64,000 nucleotides of DNA from Euglena gracilis (Eukaryota; Euglenida; Euglenophyceae; Euglenales), in NCBI GenBank assembly GCA_039621445.1, contig CP154954.1, positions 25,246,954-25,310,953 of the forward strand, given 5' to 3'. The notes below the pieces were generated by a model. That model was not told the DNA's origin, searched no databases, and saw nothing but the letters and a program-made list of their open reading frames with translations. The position numbers were made by a program, and so were the translations under genes. This document shows, piece by piece, positions 54,881-64,000 of this stretch. Every line of letters begins with the position of its first letter. Within the stretch, counting starts at the first letter, position 1.

Positions 54881-55887
54881 CACCTTAAGAGTGACACGGG
54901 CTAGGTGACCGATTTTCAGCCTGGCGCAAAGTGCTGGGCCGAAAAAATTTCCAAAACGGCCATGAGTGCCAATTTGGGGACTTTTTGAGCAAAAATTTAT
55001 CAAAACATGCAAAAAATCAATCTGGATATTGCATAGCAGAAATGGCCAAAAAGACCAAGAATGGCCCAAGTTTTTCTGACATGATCCCTGTTGACTGTGG
55101 CCAAAACTGGCCCAAAATGGATGAAATCAATGGCAATGAGGCTCAAAATTGCCTGAAATGACTAAAATGGCCTGGCACCTGAAAAATAACACGTTTTCCG
55201 CAATTCTATCACATTGCTTCGCATATTTGATACACATTTCAGCGCTTATTTTGAATTTTGCTGTCAAGGCACAAAGTGTGGTTTTCTTAAGGACCTGGGG
55301 GGGTCCCGCCAGAAAACCAATGGCACCACCAGACGCCGGGTTTTCGGACAGAACCGGCGTCCGGAAAACCCGTGGGGGGGACGCCGGTTCTGTCCTGAAC
55401 CTGGCTTCCCAGACGCCGGTTTAATCGACAAAAATGGATGGAAAGCGCCCAAAATTGTTAACATTTAAGCCAAAAATGGCAAAACCTGGCGAACAATGCC
55501 AAAAAGATGTTGATGATGCCCCATTCATTCAAAAATGATGGCTCACCTCGTGGCTCATGGAAAAAATTATGGCTTAAAGGCCCCCAGGGGGAGGGGGGTT
55601 CAGGCTGAAAAAACCCCTGCAAACCTGCCCCCGTCCCCGAATAGGGTGATTTGCACCCCAAAAGAAGAAGGATCCAGGGGCATCCGTGCCATAGCTCCCG
55701 GCCAGCCTGCGGACCCACCCCCTGGATCCACTGGTAAAAGTTTGGACTTGCACAAAGCCAAAAGTCCCCAGCTATTTGCGCCGTAATTTCAATTGCTTTT
55801 TTGCTGACACTGTCAGAATCAATGCAATTGAAATCCCCGTTGGTTACCCTATTTTTTTCTACGGATGAAAATTGACTAGTTTTCATA
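54881..55887. other. spacer with small inverted-repeat elements, no recognised gene
   Basis: AT-rich CCAAAATGGCC-type sequence from 54940 with a GGCGCAAAGTGCTGGGCC motif (54920). At 55333-55425 inverted words ACAGAACCGGCGTCC / GGACGCCGGTTCTGT and CCAGACGCCGG relate to 19984-20076. From 55440 to 55887 the sequence is mixed and no convincing gene was seen. Confidence 0.4.
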
Positions 55888-56298
55888 CCCCCCCCCCCCC
55901 CTAGTCGTACGACCACCCCTCATTTATGACCACCCCCCGGTCACAGGTTGCAGGTCATGGGGGTGTTATGACCACCCCCCCCGGTCACAGGTTGCAGGTT
56001 GCGAAAAATTTAACCCCCCAAAATAAGTCCCCCCCCTGGCCGGTCCGAGCAAAAATCCATGAAATTGACCCCCCCAAAATAAGGTCCCCCCTGCCGGCAC
56101 GAAGCGCCGGATTTTTGAAAAATGGGACATTTTGGGGGGGTAAAAAATGCCAGTTTGGGACACTTTTCACACGCTTCTACGACCACCCCCTCATCTATGA
56201 CCACCCCCCGGTCACAGGTTGCAGGTTATGGGGGTGTTATGACCACCCCCCCCGGTCACAGGTTGCAGGAACCCGGTCATACGACTAGGGGGGGGGGG
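55888..56298. mobile_element. C-tipped TA-inserting element 7 (composite)
   Basis: Flanked by TA at 55886-55887 and 56299-56300. Ends C-run-TAGTCGTACGACC and GGTCATACGACTA-G-run. It consists of two copies of the 1572-1710 module (55888-55999 and 56176-56298). A central part holds two CCCCAAAATAAGKYCCCCCC words and a GCCGGCACGAAGCGCCGG hairpin. It is the largest member with this tip. Confidence 0.8.
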
Positions 56299-56300
56299 TA

Positions 56301-56790
56301 ATTTTTTTCTTAATTTCCGGGGAAAAAGCACAAAAATAACGAACAAAGAGGAACAAATTCCAAATTTTACCAAAACCGAAAGTCGCCAAAACAAAAAAAC
56401 GCATTTGCGTCCCCAGCTGCTTTGTGGCAGGGGTTAGCCGGGGTCAGCCGGAGGGGAGGGGTTACGGGGTCCAGGGGTTGGGTTTCCAACAAAAATGGAT
56501 CGGATCCTCGTTGGACTTTGTTTAATTGTTGGATGGGGTTGGGGGGGGTGGTAAAAAATGCCCCAAAAAGCCAAATACAGCTGGCTTGGCATTTTTCAGC
56601 AGATATTATGAGGCAAAATCCCCAAAACCTTCCAAAAATGACATTTTTTGGCCTTTTTTGACCCCTTTTCCCCAAAATTTTTGGCTTTTTTGTGCCGAAT
56701 TTTTTTCAGCTACCTAGTCCAGCTAGCACCTTTTTCCAGCAGGCGGCTGGTCCCCGCCCCCCCCCCCCCCCCCGATCAAGCACCTCTGAT
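56301..56790. other. spacer without recognised gene
   Basis: A-rich then T-rich sequence with CCAAAAAATGCC words and a C-run at 56756-56773. ORFs overlap and are unconvincing. Confidence 0.35.
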
Positions 56791-56935
56791 GATGCTGGGC
56801 GATGCTGGGCGATGCTGGGCGATGCTGGGCGATGCTGGGCGATGCTGGGCGATGCTGGGCGATGCTGGAGTTTTTGAGACCAGAGGTGGGGTTCCGATGC
56901 TGGGCGATGCTGGGCGATGCAGGGCGATGCTGGGC
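56791..56935. repeat. GATGCTGGGC minisatellite
   Basis: Seven perfect 10-bp copies plus a partial eighth at 56791-56870, then 25 bp of other sequence, then four more copies (one with CAGGGC) at 56896-56935. Because 10 is not a multiple of 3, all three frames are read in turn and no protein repeat is implied. Confidence 0.95.
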
Positions 56936-57012
56936 CTAGGGGCATGGATGACCAGAGGTGCTTGCCCCCGATGGGTGCCTGCGTGGGTGTCCCCTCCGAA
57001 CTCTCACTCCAG

Positions 57013-57832
57013 AGGCATCCAATGGGCTGCGCCGCCTCGTGCCCCAGCACCCTTGCCCGTGCGGAGGCCCCCCCTGCCACCCTGGGGGCTGGCCCCCCGG
57101 CCAAGCGAAGCAAAGCGGGAGACGACCAGGGACCGGAGAACAGCGCCTTGAGCGAGCTGGGGCGGGCGCCGGGCGGCCGCTGGGAGACATATGGGCCGTG
57201 CTTGGGGCTGCGTTTTGGTCTCCTTTGGGGAACGGCGGGGGCCGTTCTCGCCCGCCCCCGCGCCCTCCGCCGGCCTCGGCCCCGGTCCCTGGCCACAGCG
57301 CCATGGACCTCGCTCCCTGCCGGCCGCGGTGCGCCGCAGCCCCGCCGCAGCAAGCGATGAGGCACCGCAGCCCCGGCGCCGCATCGTTCGACCGGCTGGG
57401 GCAGGTGGGCACGGAGCCCTCTCCCAGCCAGGCCTCAGGTGGCCAGCGGGCAAAAGGCTCGGTCGCCTCCAACAGACTTTGGCTCAGCCGCCGATGATCC
57501 CAGGGAATTAGCTGAGTGTTGGTTTTTTAGAGTGGGGATTAGACCACCCAGGCCTGGAGGAGGAGGGGTCCAGAACCCCTCCCAGAACCAAAAAGTATTT
57601 CCGGCACTTTGCGCCGGGGAAGGTAATATTTTTGGTTTGTGTTTTAGCCATTTTTTTTCAAAAAAACGCGATTTTGGGCTTTTTTTCAGCCCAAAAATGG
57701 CGCTTTTTGCTTGAATTTTTTTTGTAGAGGGACTAGGGGGCTCCAGACCCCCCCACTCCCCGCTCATTAAATACCCTGATGGCCCGTGAGTGAGGAAAAG
57801 CGTCTCAAATGGATGACTGACACATGACTTTT
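57013..57832 (+). CDS. copy B of the unknown gene-like family, exon-like block 1
   Basis: Begins after TCTCACTCCAG. One frame reads EASNGLRRLVPQHPCPC at the start and, in the same frame, AASFDRLGQVGTEPSPSQAS at about 57380-57440. In copy A these two parts are in different frames, so copy B may be the better preserved. The family C MITE at 57501-57778 lies near its 3-prime end. The splice donor conserved with copy A is GTGAGAAG at 57833. The protein would be Pro/Gly/Arg-rich and is not recognised. Confidence 0.4.
57501..57778. mobile_element. hAT-like MITE, family C
   Basis: Starts CAGGGAATTAGCTGAGTG and ends CGCTCATTAAATACCCTG (imperfect pairing). It is absent from copy A at this point, which reads directly across. 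The interior has GTCCAGAACCCCTCCCAGAA, a CCGGCACTTTGCGCCGGGG hairpin and CCATTTTTTTTCAAAAAAAC. Flanking octamers do not give a clean duplication. The right end reappears at 61255-61272. Confidence 0.7.
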
Positions 57833-58149
57833 GTGAGAAGAAGCACATTGTACAAAATTGATCAAAATGCTTTTCCACTTCTCAGGAAAGGGAGTGAACC
57901 CCTAGCCACAAGTCTGCTGCAGTCACAGCCTATGTGGAAGAACCCAGACACATGGGCCTACAAATGAACACCGTCCAAATAGAACCAACTTCGAGGGAGG
58001 TGCAGAAATGAACGGGCCATCACAGGCAGGGGTTTGGTTGTTTTTTTTAAAACCTTCTGTGTAACCTCCCAGGCTTTTTGGACTTTTTTGTTGTTTATTT
58101 CATTTTCCCAATTATTTTATTTCGTAATTATTTTGAAAAATCGTTCTGG

Positions 58150-58560
58150 GGAGAGTATTAACACGTGCGCACATATGGAGCCCGTGGTGGCCGCCTCTCG
58201 CCTGTCCCATCCACCTCCGCCGGTTATTTGCAGAGGAGATTATCTGTCCCCCGGACGTCCAGGGTCACCCTCCGCGAAAGGAGCGGCGGAACGCCGTCAC
58301 CTTTGACCTCCCGGCGGAGCCCGGGCTCCACCGCGCCAAGGGGTTCCGCGACCTCCCGTTCGCCTTTGCCAGGGTGGCGGTCGTGGGCTCTGCTGTTTGG
58401 GACCATTTGTTTGTGACTTTGCACGGCTGTTTTTTTTTGCTTTTTTTGCAGTCCTTTTTTTGGAAAGCCTTGCTTTCATATTTGAAGGCGTGTCAGAACG
58501 TAATGTTGTGTTTGCGATTTTCCCCATACAGACTTCAGGTCATTAAATGATCAGATTCGT
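58150..58560 (+). CDS. copy B, exon-like block 2
   Basis: The frame reads LACPIHLRRLFAEE, RRNAVTFDLPAEPGLHRAKG and LPFAFARVAVVGSAVWD, the counterpart of 21580-21810. The tail beyond 58420 is T-rich and may be intron. No family is recognised. Confidence 0.4.
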
Positions 58561-58959
58561 TCTAAAATCATACTGGAGAGTAAAAGGAAAGGGAAATTAA
58601 ATTGGTGCAATGCTGTTCAGTGTTGTCAAAATGACTGAAATAGGCGGGTGTTGAAGTTTTTTTTATAATATGTATTCCTACACAGTTTGAATTTTTCATA
58701 CTTTCATAATGAATTGAAAATTTTTCCAGCTGTTTGCATTTTTCCCTCCCAGTTAAATGAATTTTTTTTGGATAATTCACAGATTTGCCTGCTAACTTTT
58801 TTTTGGTTCCACTGGATAAATGCTTTTCATTATGCAACGTTCTTCATCATGCAGCACCATCAATGTTTTGAATAATCGTTCACATTTTCTTTCAAAAATA
58901 ATAACAGAGAGAAACCTGCTTCATCATGCAACAACAATAATGAAAAAATTGCACAAAAA

Positions 58960-59466
58960 GTGGAGATTTCAATTTCAATTGTTTGGGAATCCCAGTTGGA
59001 GGGACGTTTACACTGCGGGGAGTTCGTAACAGAACTAGCACGAGGCTTGATTGTTTTGCCCTCCTTTCGTTTGTTTTCCTTCTTTGACCCCAGCATACTT
59101 GCAGTGCCTTGTTGCACCACCCCCCCGCTGAGAGCAATCAAAAACACGGAATATGACGGGAAAGTCGCTGCGTGGAATTTCTTTGCTCCCACATCTATGT
59201 CTCACTCCTGCACACCGCATATGCTGCCTTTGCTGCATCTCGACCCAGGGCTGCAACCTTGTGACTGGGTTGTGCTGGGAAAGGGCGATGCCGGGACGCC
59301 CCAGCAGAGGCCACCCCCCTCCGCTGCGGTGCACGTCCCTGAGAAGTGGGCCGACCCCCGACCGCTGTCCTGCGCTACCCACAGTGTCCCGGTTCATGCC
59401 GTTGCCACAACGTTGTTTCGTGTCAGGTTTTTTTCCCCGGGGCCCAACAGCAAGATATTCAGTTGA
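58960..59466 (+). CDS. copy B, exon-like block 3, 168-codon ORF
   Basis: Open for 168 codons. From residue about 48 it looks like normal protein (CCTTPPLRAIKNTEYDGKVA, then HLDPGLQPCDWVVLGKGDAG). The stretch PQQRPPPSAAVHVPEKWADP is matched in frame in copy A at 22820-22930. The N-terminal 40 residues may be intron. A possible acceptor is CATACTTGCAG near 59102. No domain is recognised. Confidence 0.4.
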   Translation: MEISISIVWESQLEGRLHCGEFVTELARGLIVLPSFRLFSFFDPSILAVPCCTTPPLRAIKNTEYDGKVAAWNFFAPTSMSHSCTPHMLPLLHLDPGLQPCDWVVLGKGDAGTPQQRPPPSAAVHVPEKWADPRPLSCATHSVPVHAVATTLFRVRFFSPGPNSKIFS

Positions 59467-59523
59467 GTTTTGTACAGAGGGAGGAGGGTCCAGACCACCC
59501 CCTGTTCCCCTGCCTTCGGACCA

Positions 59524-61034
59524 GGCACCTATAGCTAAAATGGCCTAAAATGGCCTAAAATGGCCTAAAATGACCCTTTGACCCCCTATAGGTGGGGGTC
59601 CCTAAAATGGCCTAAAATGGCCTAAAATGGCCTAAAATGGGAAAAATTCTGTTACACAACAATTTTTTTTTGTGAACAACTGACGTCATTTGGGTAATCA
59701 CTTTCGGTGTCTTTTGTTACAGCCGGTTGTGGAATATGTATGAAAATCAAAATAACTGCCAACTTTCTCAATTGTAATTGGTCAATTATCTCTAAAACAA
59801 TTGCCAATTTTCTCCAAACAATTGTCAGTTTTCTCAAAACAATTTGCCAATTTTCTGAAAGCAATTGCCGTTTTTCTCAAGAATGAATGCCCTCGTGACA
59901 GTTGTGTTTGCAAGACAAGTTTCTGTTTCATAAGCGTCTCTTTCTCTTGCATCCACGTCTGATCCGAATAACGCTCGTCATGGGTACAATGTGTTGGCCG
60001 GGAGTTTGCCTAAAATGTGGGCCTGTCGGATGATCAATGGACACTTCTTTTTTTCTGATTATGAGACAACTGGCAATTGCTTTTGAGAAGATTGCAGTCA
60101 TACTTTGAGACAGTGGCAAAATTTTTGAGACAGGTGGCAATTCATTGTGAGTATCAGTATCACTCCCCATGGTCCCCAACGTTCTTTTGGTATTTGAATT
60201 TTGAAGGTTTGGACAGCTTGATTTTCTTCTTACTCCCATCTTTTTTGGTGCGCAACGATGTCTGTTTTGCAAAAAATGAACAGTGCAAATGTGGAAGTAT
60301 GGGGAAAAGACAGGGAAAGAAAGACGAAAGATGTTGGAAAAATCTCAGTTGAAAGATGTGCATGCTTATTTGTTTTGTTACGTACCAGGGATTCCTTCAA
60401 ATCACGATCCAGCACAATTTTGGGGAAACCACAAATAATCACGCCGAGTGATGAAGTGACCCAAACAACCACAAACAATTATGAATGAGATTCTCTCCTG
60501 TTTATGAACCTTTTAGTATAAGTTTCCCCAAAGGAGAAAACAAACACGGAGAAGAAGAATTGCTCTAAGCTCTCACATTGAATTTCACCATGCAACAGCA
60601 TCATCTTTCAGAAAAATGGCTTCTTTTTGCGAAATCCTGCAAAATGGCGTATATTTCACAAAATACAAAGATTTGGGCGCTTTTCTTGGTTGCGCAAATA
60701 TAAACTTTTAATATTTGTCAAACGTTTTTTTTTTAAAAATTTTCACTGCCATAATTTCTTACTGTTCAGAATTCCTCTATGGGTATGAATTAAGATTTGT
60801 TGATTGTGGTTGTGATACATTGTTTATGAATTTTGCATGCTTTTTTGTATGTACATTTTCTTATTACTGAATAAGAGAAGGTTTGCACACGTTATGATAC
60901 AGTTTTTGGGACAAAAATGACGAAACATTATGATTTTCAGAACCCCTTAAAATGGCCTAAAATGGCCTTAAATGGCCTGAAACGACCTAAAATGGCCTAA
61001 TATTATGAAATTTTTAGGCTTGACTATAGGTGCC
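59524..61034. mobile_element. Mutator-like element with TAAAATGGCC subterminal repeats
   Basis: Inverted ends GGCACCTATAG and CTATAGGTGCC. On the left the flank is TGCCTTCGGACCA and on the right TGCTTCGGACCA, a duplication of about 10-12 bp, the length typical of Mutator-like elements. Just inside each end are tandem CCTAAAATGG words: eight copies in two groups on the left (59535-59640), five degenerate copies on the right (60950-61005). The interior has CAATTGCCAATTTTCTC-like words (59755-59880). No transposase frame was seen. The element sits inside a family C MITE remnant. Confidence 0.65.
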
Positions 61035-61272
61035 TGCTTCGGACCAAGAGTTGGGGTCCCCCCACTAGAACCAAAAAAGCGCCGGAGAAGATGAAATTTT
61101 TGGTGTCTGTTTTGGCTGATTTATTTCAAAAAAAAAGTCTGCAAAACCACGATTTTGGGGCATTTTTTTTCAAGGAAAAAAATAATTTACGTTGCTTTGC
61201 ACCAGATTCTTCTTTTGCACAGGAGAAGTGGGGTCCGGATTCCCCCCCTCCCCGCTCATTTGATACCCTGCC
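61035..61272. mobile_element. right part of a family C MITE split by the 1.5-kb element
   Basis: Collinear with 57580-57778: AGAACCAAAAAAGCGCCGG, a CAAAACCACGATTTTGGGGC stretch, and the end CGCTCATTTGATACCCTG. The left part (GGAGGAGGGTCCAGACCACC, 59480-59500) lies before the inserted element. Confidence 0.6.
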
Positions 61273-61279
61273 CAAAGGT

Positions 61280-61757
61280 GTCCGTGACTGACCGGCTGCC
61301 TCATTGGGACGTCGCCCACTTGGGAGTGGTCCGCGCCGGCATGCCCCACCCCAGCCTTCCCACCGCGACCCTCCCGGGCTGCCCCCGACCGCCACGCACC
61401 GCCTCCGCCTCAAACCTGTCTGGTCTGGATCTGAGTGCGCCTCCGCCGCCGGTCAGCTCCCTGGCCCGCGAGGCGGCCCCCGACCCCTCGTTGAGGGTGA
61501 CTCCGCTTGCCGCCTCCTGGCCCAGCACCCCCAGTGACAGAGCCCAACCATTGTGGTCAGCCTGTTTGAGCATCGAAGAGTTTAAGCTGGAGATCGGGGC
61601 ACCCCCAACCAAGCTTCTTCACAAGGAAGACCGCACTCTTGCCAGCCTCCTTTTTTTTTTTGACTTGGAAGATCCTCAGGGGGTGGGAGTGGGGTGGGAG
61701 CCTGCCCCTCCCAGAGGAGGGGGCCCTGTTCAGGGGGCTTGGGTGGAAAAATTCTGA
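61280..61757 (+). CDS. copy B, exon-like blocks 4 and 5
   Basis: The frame (open from 61155, credible from about 61290) reads DRLPHWDVAHLGVVRAGMPH, Pro/Ser/Ala-rich sequence, ACLSIEEFKLEIGAPPTKLL and PQGVGVGWEPAPPRGGGP to the stop at 61757. The parts GMPHPS and ACLSIEEF are matched in frame in copy A. A T-run (61651-61660) in the middle is suspicious for a coding exon. No family is recognised. Confidence 0.4.
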
Positions 61758-61759
61758 TG

Positions 61760-61984
61760 CAAGGCGGTGTAAATTTGTGAACTCCGTATTCAAAAGGTGG
61801 GAATGGCCGAAATTCATGTGAAATTGTTTTAAAGTTTTTTTTTGATCCTGGGACCAGAAGTTAATTTTGAGGGCATTTTGGCTGATTTTTTTTTCCTGTG
61901 AACTCCCTGCGCTGGGTGGATGGAGGTCCCCCGGGGTCAAAAGCATCCTTTTTTGGGCACGCATGGGGGCAGCTCTTTTAACCC
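61760..61984. other. spacer without recognised gene
   Basis: AT-rich then mixed sequence after the end of copy B similarity. Nothing was recognised. Confidence 0.3.
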
Positions 61985-62340
61985 TCCCCAGAATGTCGGG
62001 CCAGATATCCAAGCCCTTGCATCATTTATCTCAAGCACGCATTCATTGAACAGTTTAACCTCGAATGAACCCCTCTCCCGAGCTTGTTCAAGAGTTGGGG
62101 AGGCAGGCCGTGTCAAGGCGCAATCCGGCCAGGTCTTTATTGTGTTATTCAAATGCTTGTTCAATTTTGTGGGTGGGTGGGTGGGTGGGTGGGGCGAGTG
62201 GGCCCACCACCCCCAACTGGGAGGACGGGGAACCTCTTACTTGTAACCCCTCTTCAAGTCGACAAACCAGAGGTGATACCTCTTCATACCCCAACCCTGG
62301 TGATGCAAAATGAAAGGTTAGTGGCATAAAACCTAAACTG
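61985..62340. repeat. diverged fragment of the array unit border
   Basis: CCTTGCATCATTTATCTCAA and GTTTAACCTCGAATG match the left array fragment (25490-25530). GAAAGGTTAGTGGCATAA near 62311 matches GAAAGATGAGTGGCAATAAC near 25595. A GTGGGTGGGTGG tract lies between. It is an older copy of the unit outside the array. Confidence 0.6.
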
Positions 62341-62590
62341 GTTTTCGCATTTCTTTTTCTGCCAAAATTTGTGAAGGATGGAATTTTTTGACGCAGGTTT
62401 TTAACGTGTGATTCAATATTTGATTTAAATTAGATTTGTGATTTGATTTAAAATTATTGTGTTCAGTTTACTGGCCATCATGGCTGTAGGCAACCTTGAC
62501 CCTCATTGTTCCATCTGGGACACTGGGTTAAACCTGAGGCAGAGCGACACTTTTTGTCCGTTGTCTTCAATTTCAACTCCCTGCCTTCCA
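62341..62590. other. spacer without recognised gene
   Basis: AT-rich with GATTTGATTTAAA-like words. Nothing was recognised. Confidence 0.3.
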
Positions 62591-62830
62591 CCCCACCAGC
62601 ACCACCCCCCCAACCGCTGGGTAGGCAGCCGCCCCAAACATTATCTACACACTGACATAAACCCAGTACCAGCTTATACCACTCCTCGCAGCAGCGGTTG
62701 CTGCCCCCCACACGACGTCCTGTCTGTGGTCGGGGGCAGGGGCCCTGCACCCGCATATGGGTGACCTGCTCGTCCCTCGTATTCATTCAGTAATGCCCCA
62801 TGCTGTGGTGTGTCCTCACATGGCCAACTT
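62591..62830. repeat. fragment related to 48570-48800
   Basis: Shares CCACTCCTCRCAGC, GTCTGTGGTCGGGGGCA, CTCGTATTCATTCA-like and AATGCCCCA words in the same order as the U4-specific segment. Confidence 0.6.
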
Positions 62831-63140
62831 CCAGTGAACTGGAGATGGTCGACCGAGGACAGTATGGAGGCAAATACATTTAATTGCTTTTTTTTGTGTT
62901 TTTTTATTTTGACAAGATTTGTTTCTTGCTCGTTTGTGTGTGTGTTTTCCTGGTGGTTTTTTCTTTTTTGTGAGGAAGTTTTTTCGACTCGGATAAAATT
63001 CACATTTTGGGCCTAATTTTTCCGTGAGACCAACCACCGTTTTTTGAAGTTGCTTTTTTTTAAAAAAAAATGCAATTTTTCAGAATCAGCATATTCCCAA
63101 AACCTATTCAAAATACACAACAAAATATTTTGGCACATCA
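62831..63140. other. T-rich spacer
   Basis: Long T and TTTTTGTG stretches followed by an A-run. No gene was recognised. Confidence 0.35.
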
Positions 63141-63146
63141 TGTATA

Positions 63147-63180
63147 TGCAACCATATGCATAATGTTGCATATGGTTGCA
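63147..63180. repeat. 14-bp-arm palindrome (TGCAACCATATGCA)
   Basis: TGCAACCATATGCA at 63147-63160 and TGCATATGGTTGCA at 63167-63180 with a 6-bp loop; perfect pairing. Confidence 0.9.
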
Positions 63181-63365
63181 AATTTTTCCTGGAGAAGGCT
63201 GACAATCTTCTCTGCAGCAGAGAACCGGGAGCTCCTGGAGGAAGTTGCATGGAAACTCGCGGTTTTTTGCGTTTTTCAGGGTCCATTTTGTGTTTTCCCT
63301 CCCCCGCGTTCCTTGGGCAGTCTTTACTCGGTGTGGGGTCAATGGAGCCACGGGATGGGCCATGT

Positions 63366-63545
63366 GTCGCGTGTGTGACAGCGCACATGAGCACCAGCCC
63401 AAGGGAAATTGATTCCCAATGATTCCAAGGAAGGCGCGCGTGCAGTGCAAAACTGTGTCATGAACAGCTGGCTGGCTGGCTTGCCAATCCATGGTGGCGC
63501 AAAGGGAGAGCGTGGCACAGGGAAGGGAGGGGTGGGCGTCCAATC
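63366..63545. repeat. segment related to the right part of repeat R copy 2
   Basis: GTGTGTGACAGCGCACATGA, CCAGCCC and GGGAAATTGATTCCC occur in the same order at 51997-52061. The matching left arm of the hairpin is missing here. Confidence 0.5.
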
Positions 63546-63546
63546 C

Positions 63547-64000
63547 GCCAGGCTATCGCTTAAGGGTTTTCAGCACCCCCCCCCCCCCCAGGGGGGAGAT
63601 GGAATGCCGCTGGTAGCTCATAGCAGCCGGAAGAATCCCCCCCCCGGGTCATTTCTTGCGAATGGGAGAAGGGTGAGCTTGGCTGCCCGCTCCTGCCGGC
63701 GCCGGGTGATCCACATCGGGGGAGGGCTGCGTCGTGGGGGCTGGGGGATCGGGTTCCGGCTCGGGGACGCTGCTGCTGGCGCCCCTGCTGTCCTGTACAG
63801 GGGTGGGGGGCATTGGTTTGGGACCTTGGGACCACACCACGCTCCCCTCCTCCCTGACCGATGCCCCCATCCAACTGCTCCGTATGGCTCCGAAGACGCT
63901 CTACTCCATCCGCCGACACGAGTCACTTCAGCTTGGGCCCATCTCACCACACTGATCACCTTTTCCCTCCACCGCCCCCCCATAAGCGCCTCACAGCAAC
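63547..64000. repeat. array-unit-related fragment with a family A-like tip, runs off the window
   Basis: Starts CAGGCTATCGCTTAAGGGTT, close to the family A MITE start, then a C-run. From 63648 it follows 52281-52530. From about 63820 it follows the unit end (GGACCACACCACGCTCCCCT, CTCCATCCGCCGACACGAGT, ending CCTCACAGCAAC), as at 38980-39165. The window ends inside it. Confidence 0.55.

Noticed and set aside
56791-56935. Possible repeat protein (MLGDAGRCWA repeats)
   Set aside because: A 10-bp repeat read in all three frames in turn; the 30-bp protein period is a by-product of the minisatellite.

Overview
This is eukaryotic, gene-poor, repeat-dominated DNA. It has long C/G homopolymer runs, GC-rich islands in AT-rich DNA, plausible spliceosomal intron borders, a LINE retrotransposon, a remnant of LTR-retrotransposon protease, and many short terminal-inverted-repeat elements. 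I saw no bacterial gene order, CRISPR, rRNA or tRNA. A protist or alga fits best, but the lineage cannot be fixed from this sequence. No intact gene of known cellular function was recognised.

Layout. 1-5.1 kb: microsatellites, a fold-back element, and the first members of a group of C/G-tipped elements that insert at TA. 5.1-7.9 kb: a minus-strand retropepsin fragment in repeat debris. 8.0-14.1 kb: a GC-rich copy (C) of an unknown gene-like family, split by a hAT-type MITE (8-bp target duplication) and 40 bp later by a 5-kb APE-type LINE. The LINE has endonuclease, RNase H and zinc-knuckle domains but no reverse transcriptase core, and it ends in a C tract. 14.1-20 kb: minisatellites, plus a repeat (R) built of long palindromes around GCGCAAATGCGC. 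20.3-23.9 kb and 57.0-61.9 kb: two diverged copies (A and B) of one segment, with GC-rich blocks that keep reading frames and possible splice sites; copy B is interrupted by a MITE and a 1.5-kb Mutator-like element.

25.3-54.9 kb: a tandem array. Three units of 6.8, 7.15 and 7.13 kb (U1-U3) are very similar. A fourth (U4) is decayed and broken by at least five insertions. Further fragments of the unit lie at 61.98-62.8 kb and 63.5-64.0 kb. No known gene was recognised in the unit, though it carries minus-strand exon-like stretches.

How the parts relate. The window is mostly a record of nested non-autonomous insertions. Array units and paralogous segments supply empty sites, so several insertions and their target duplications can be read directly. 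Two patterns recur: (1) C-tipped TA elements whose interiors differ but which are each built from short sub-repeats; (2) hAT-like MITE families with different ends that share an internal GGCGCGAAGCGCC-type hairpin. No intact transposase was found for either, so these copies probably depend on enzymes encoded elsewhere.
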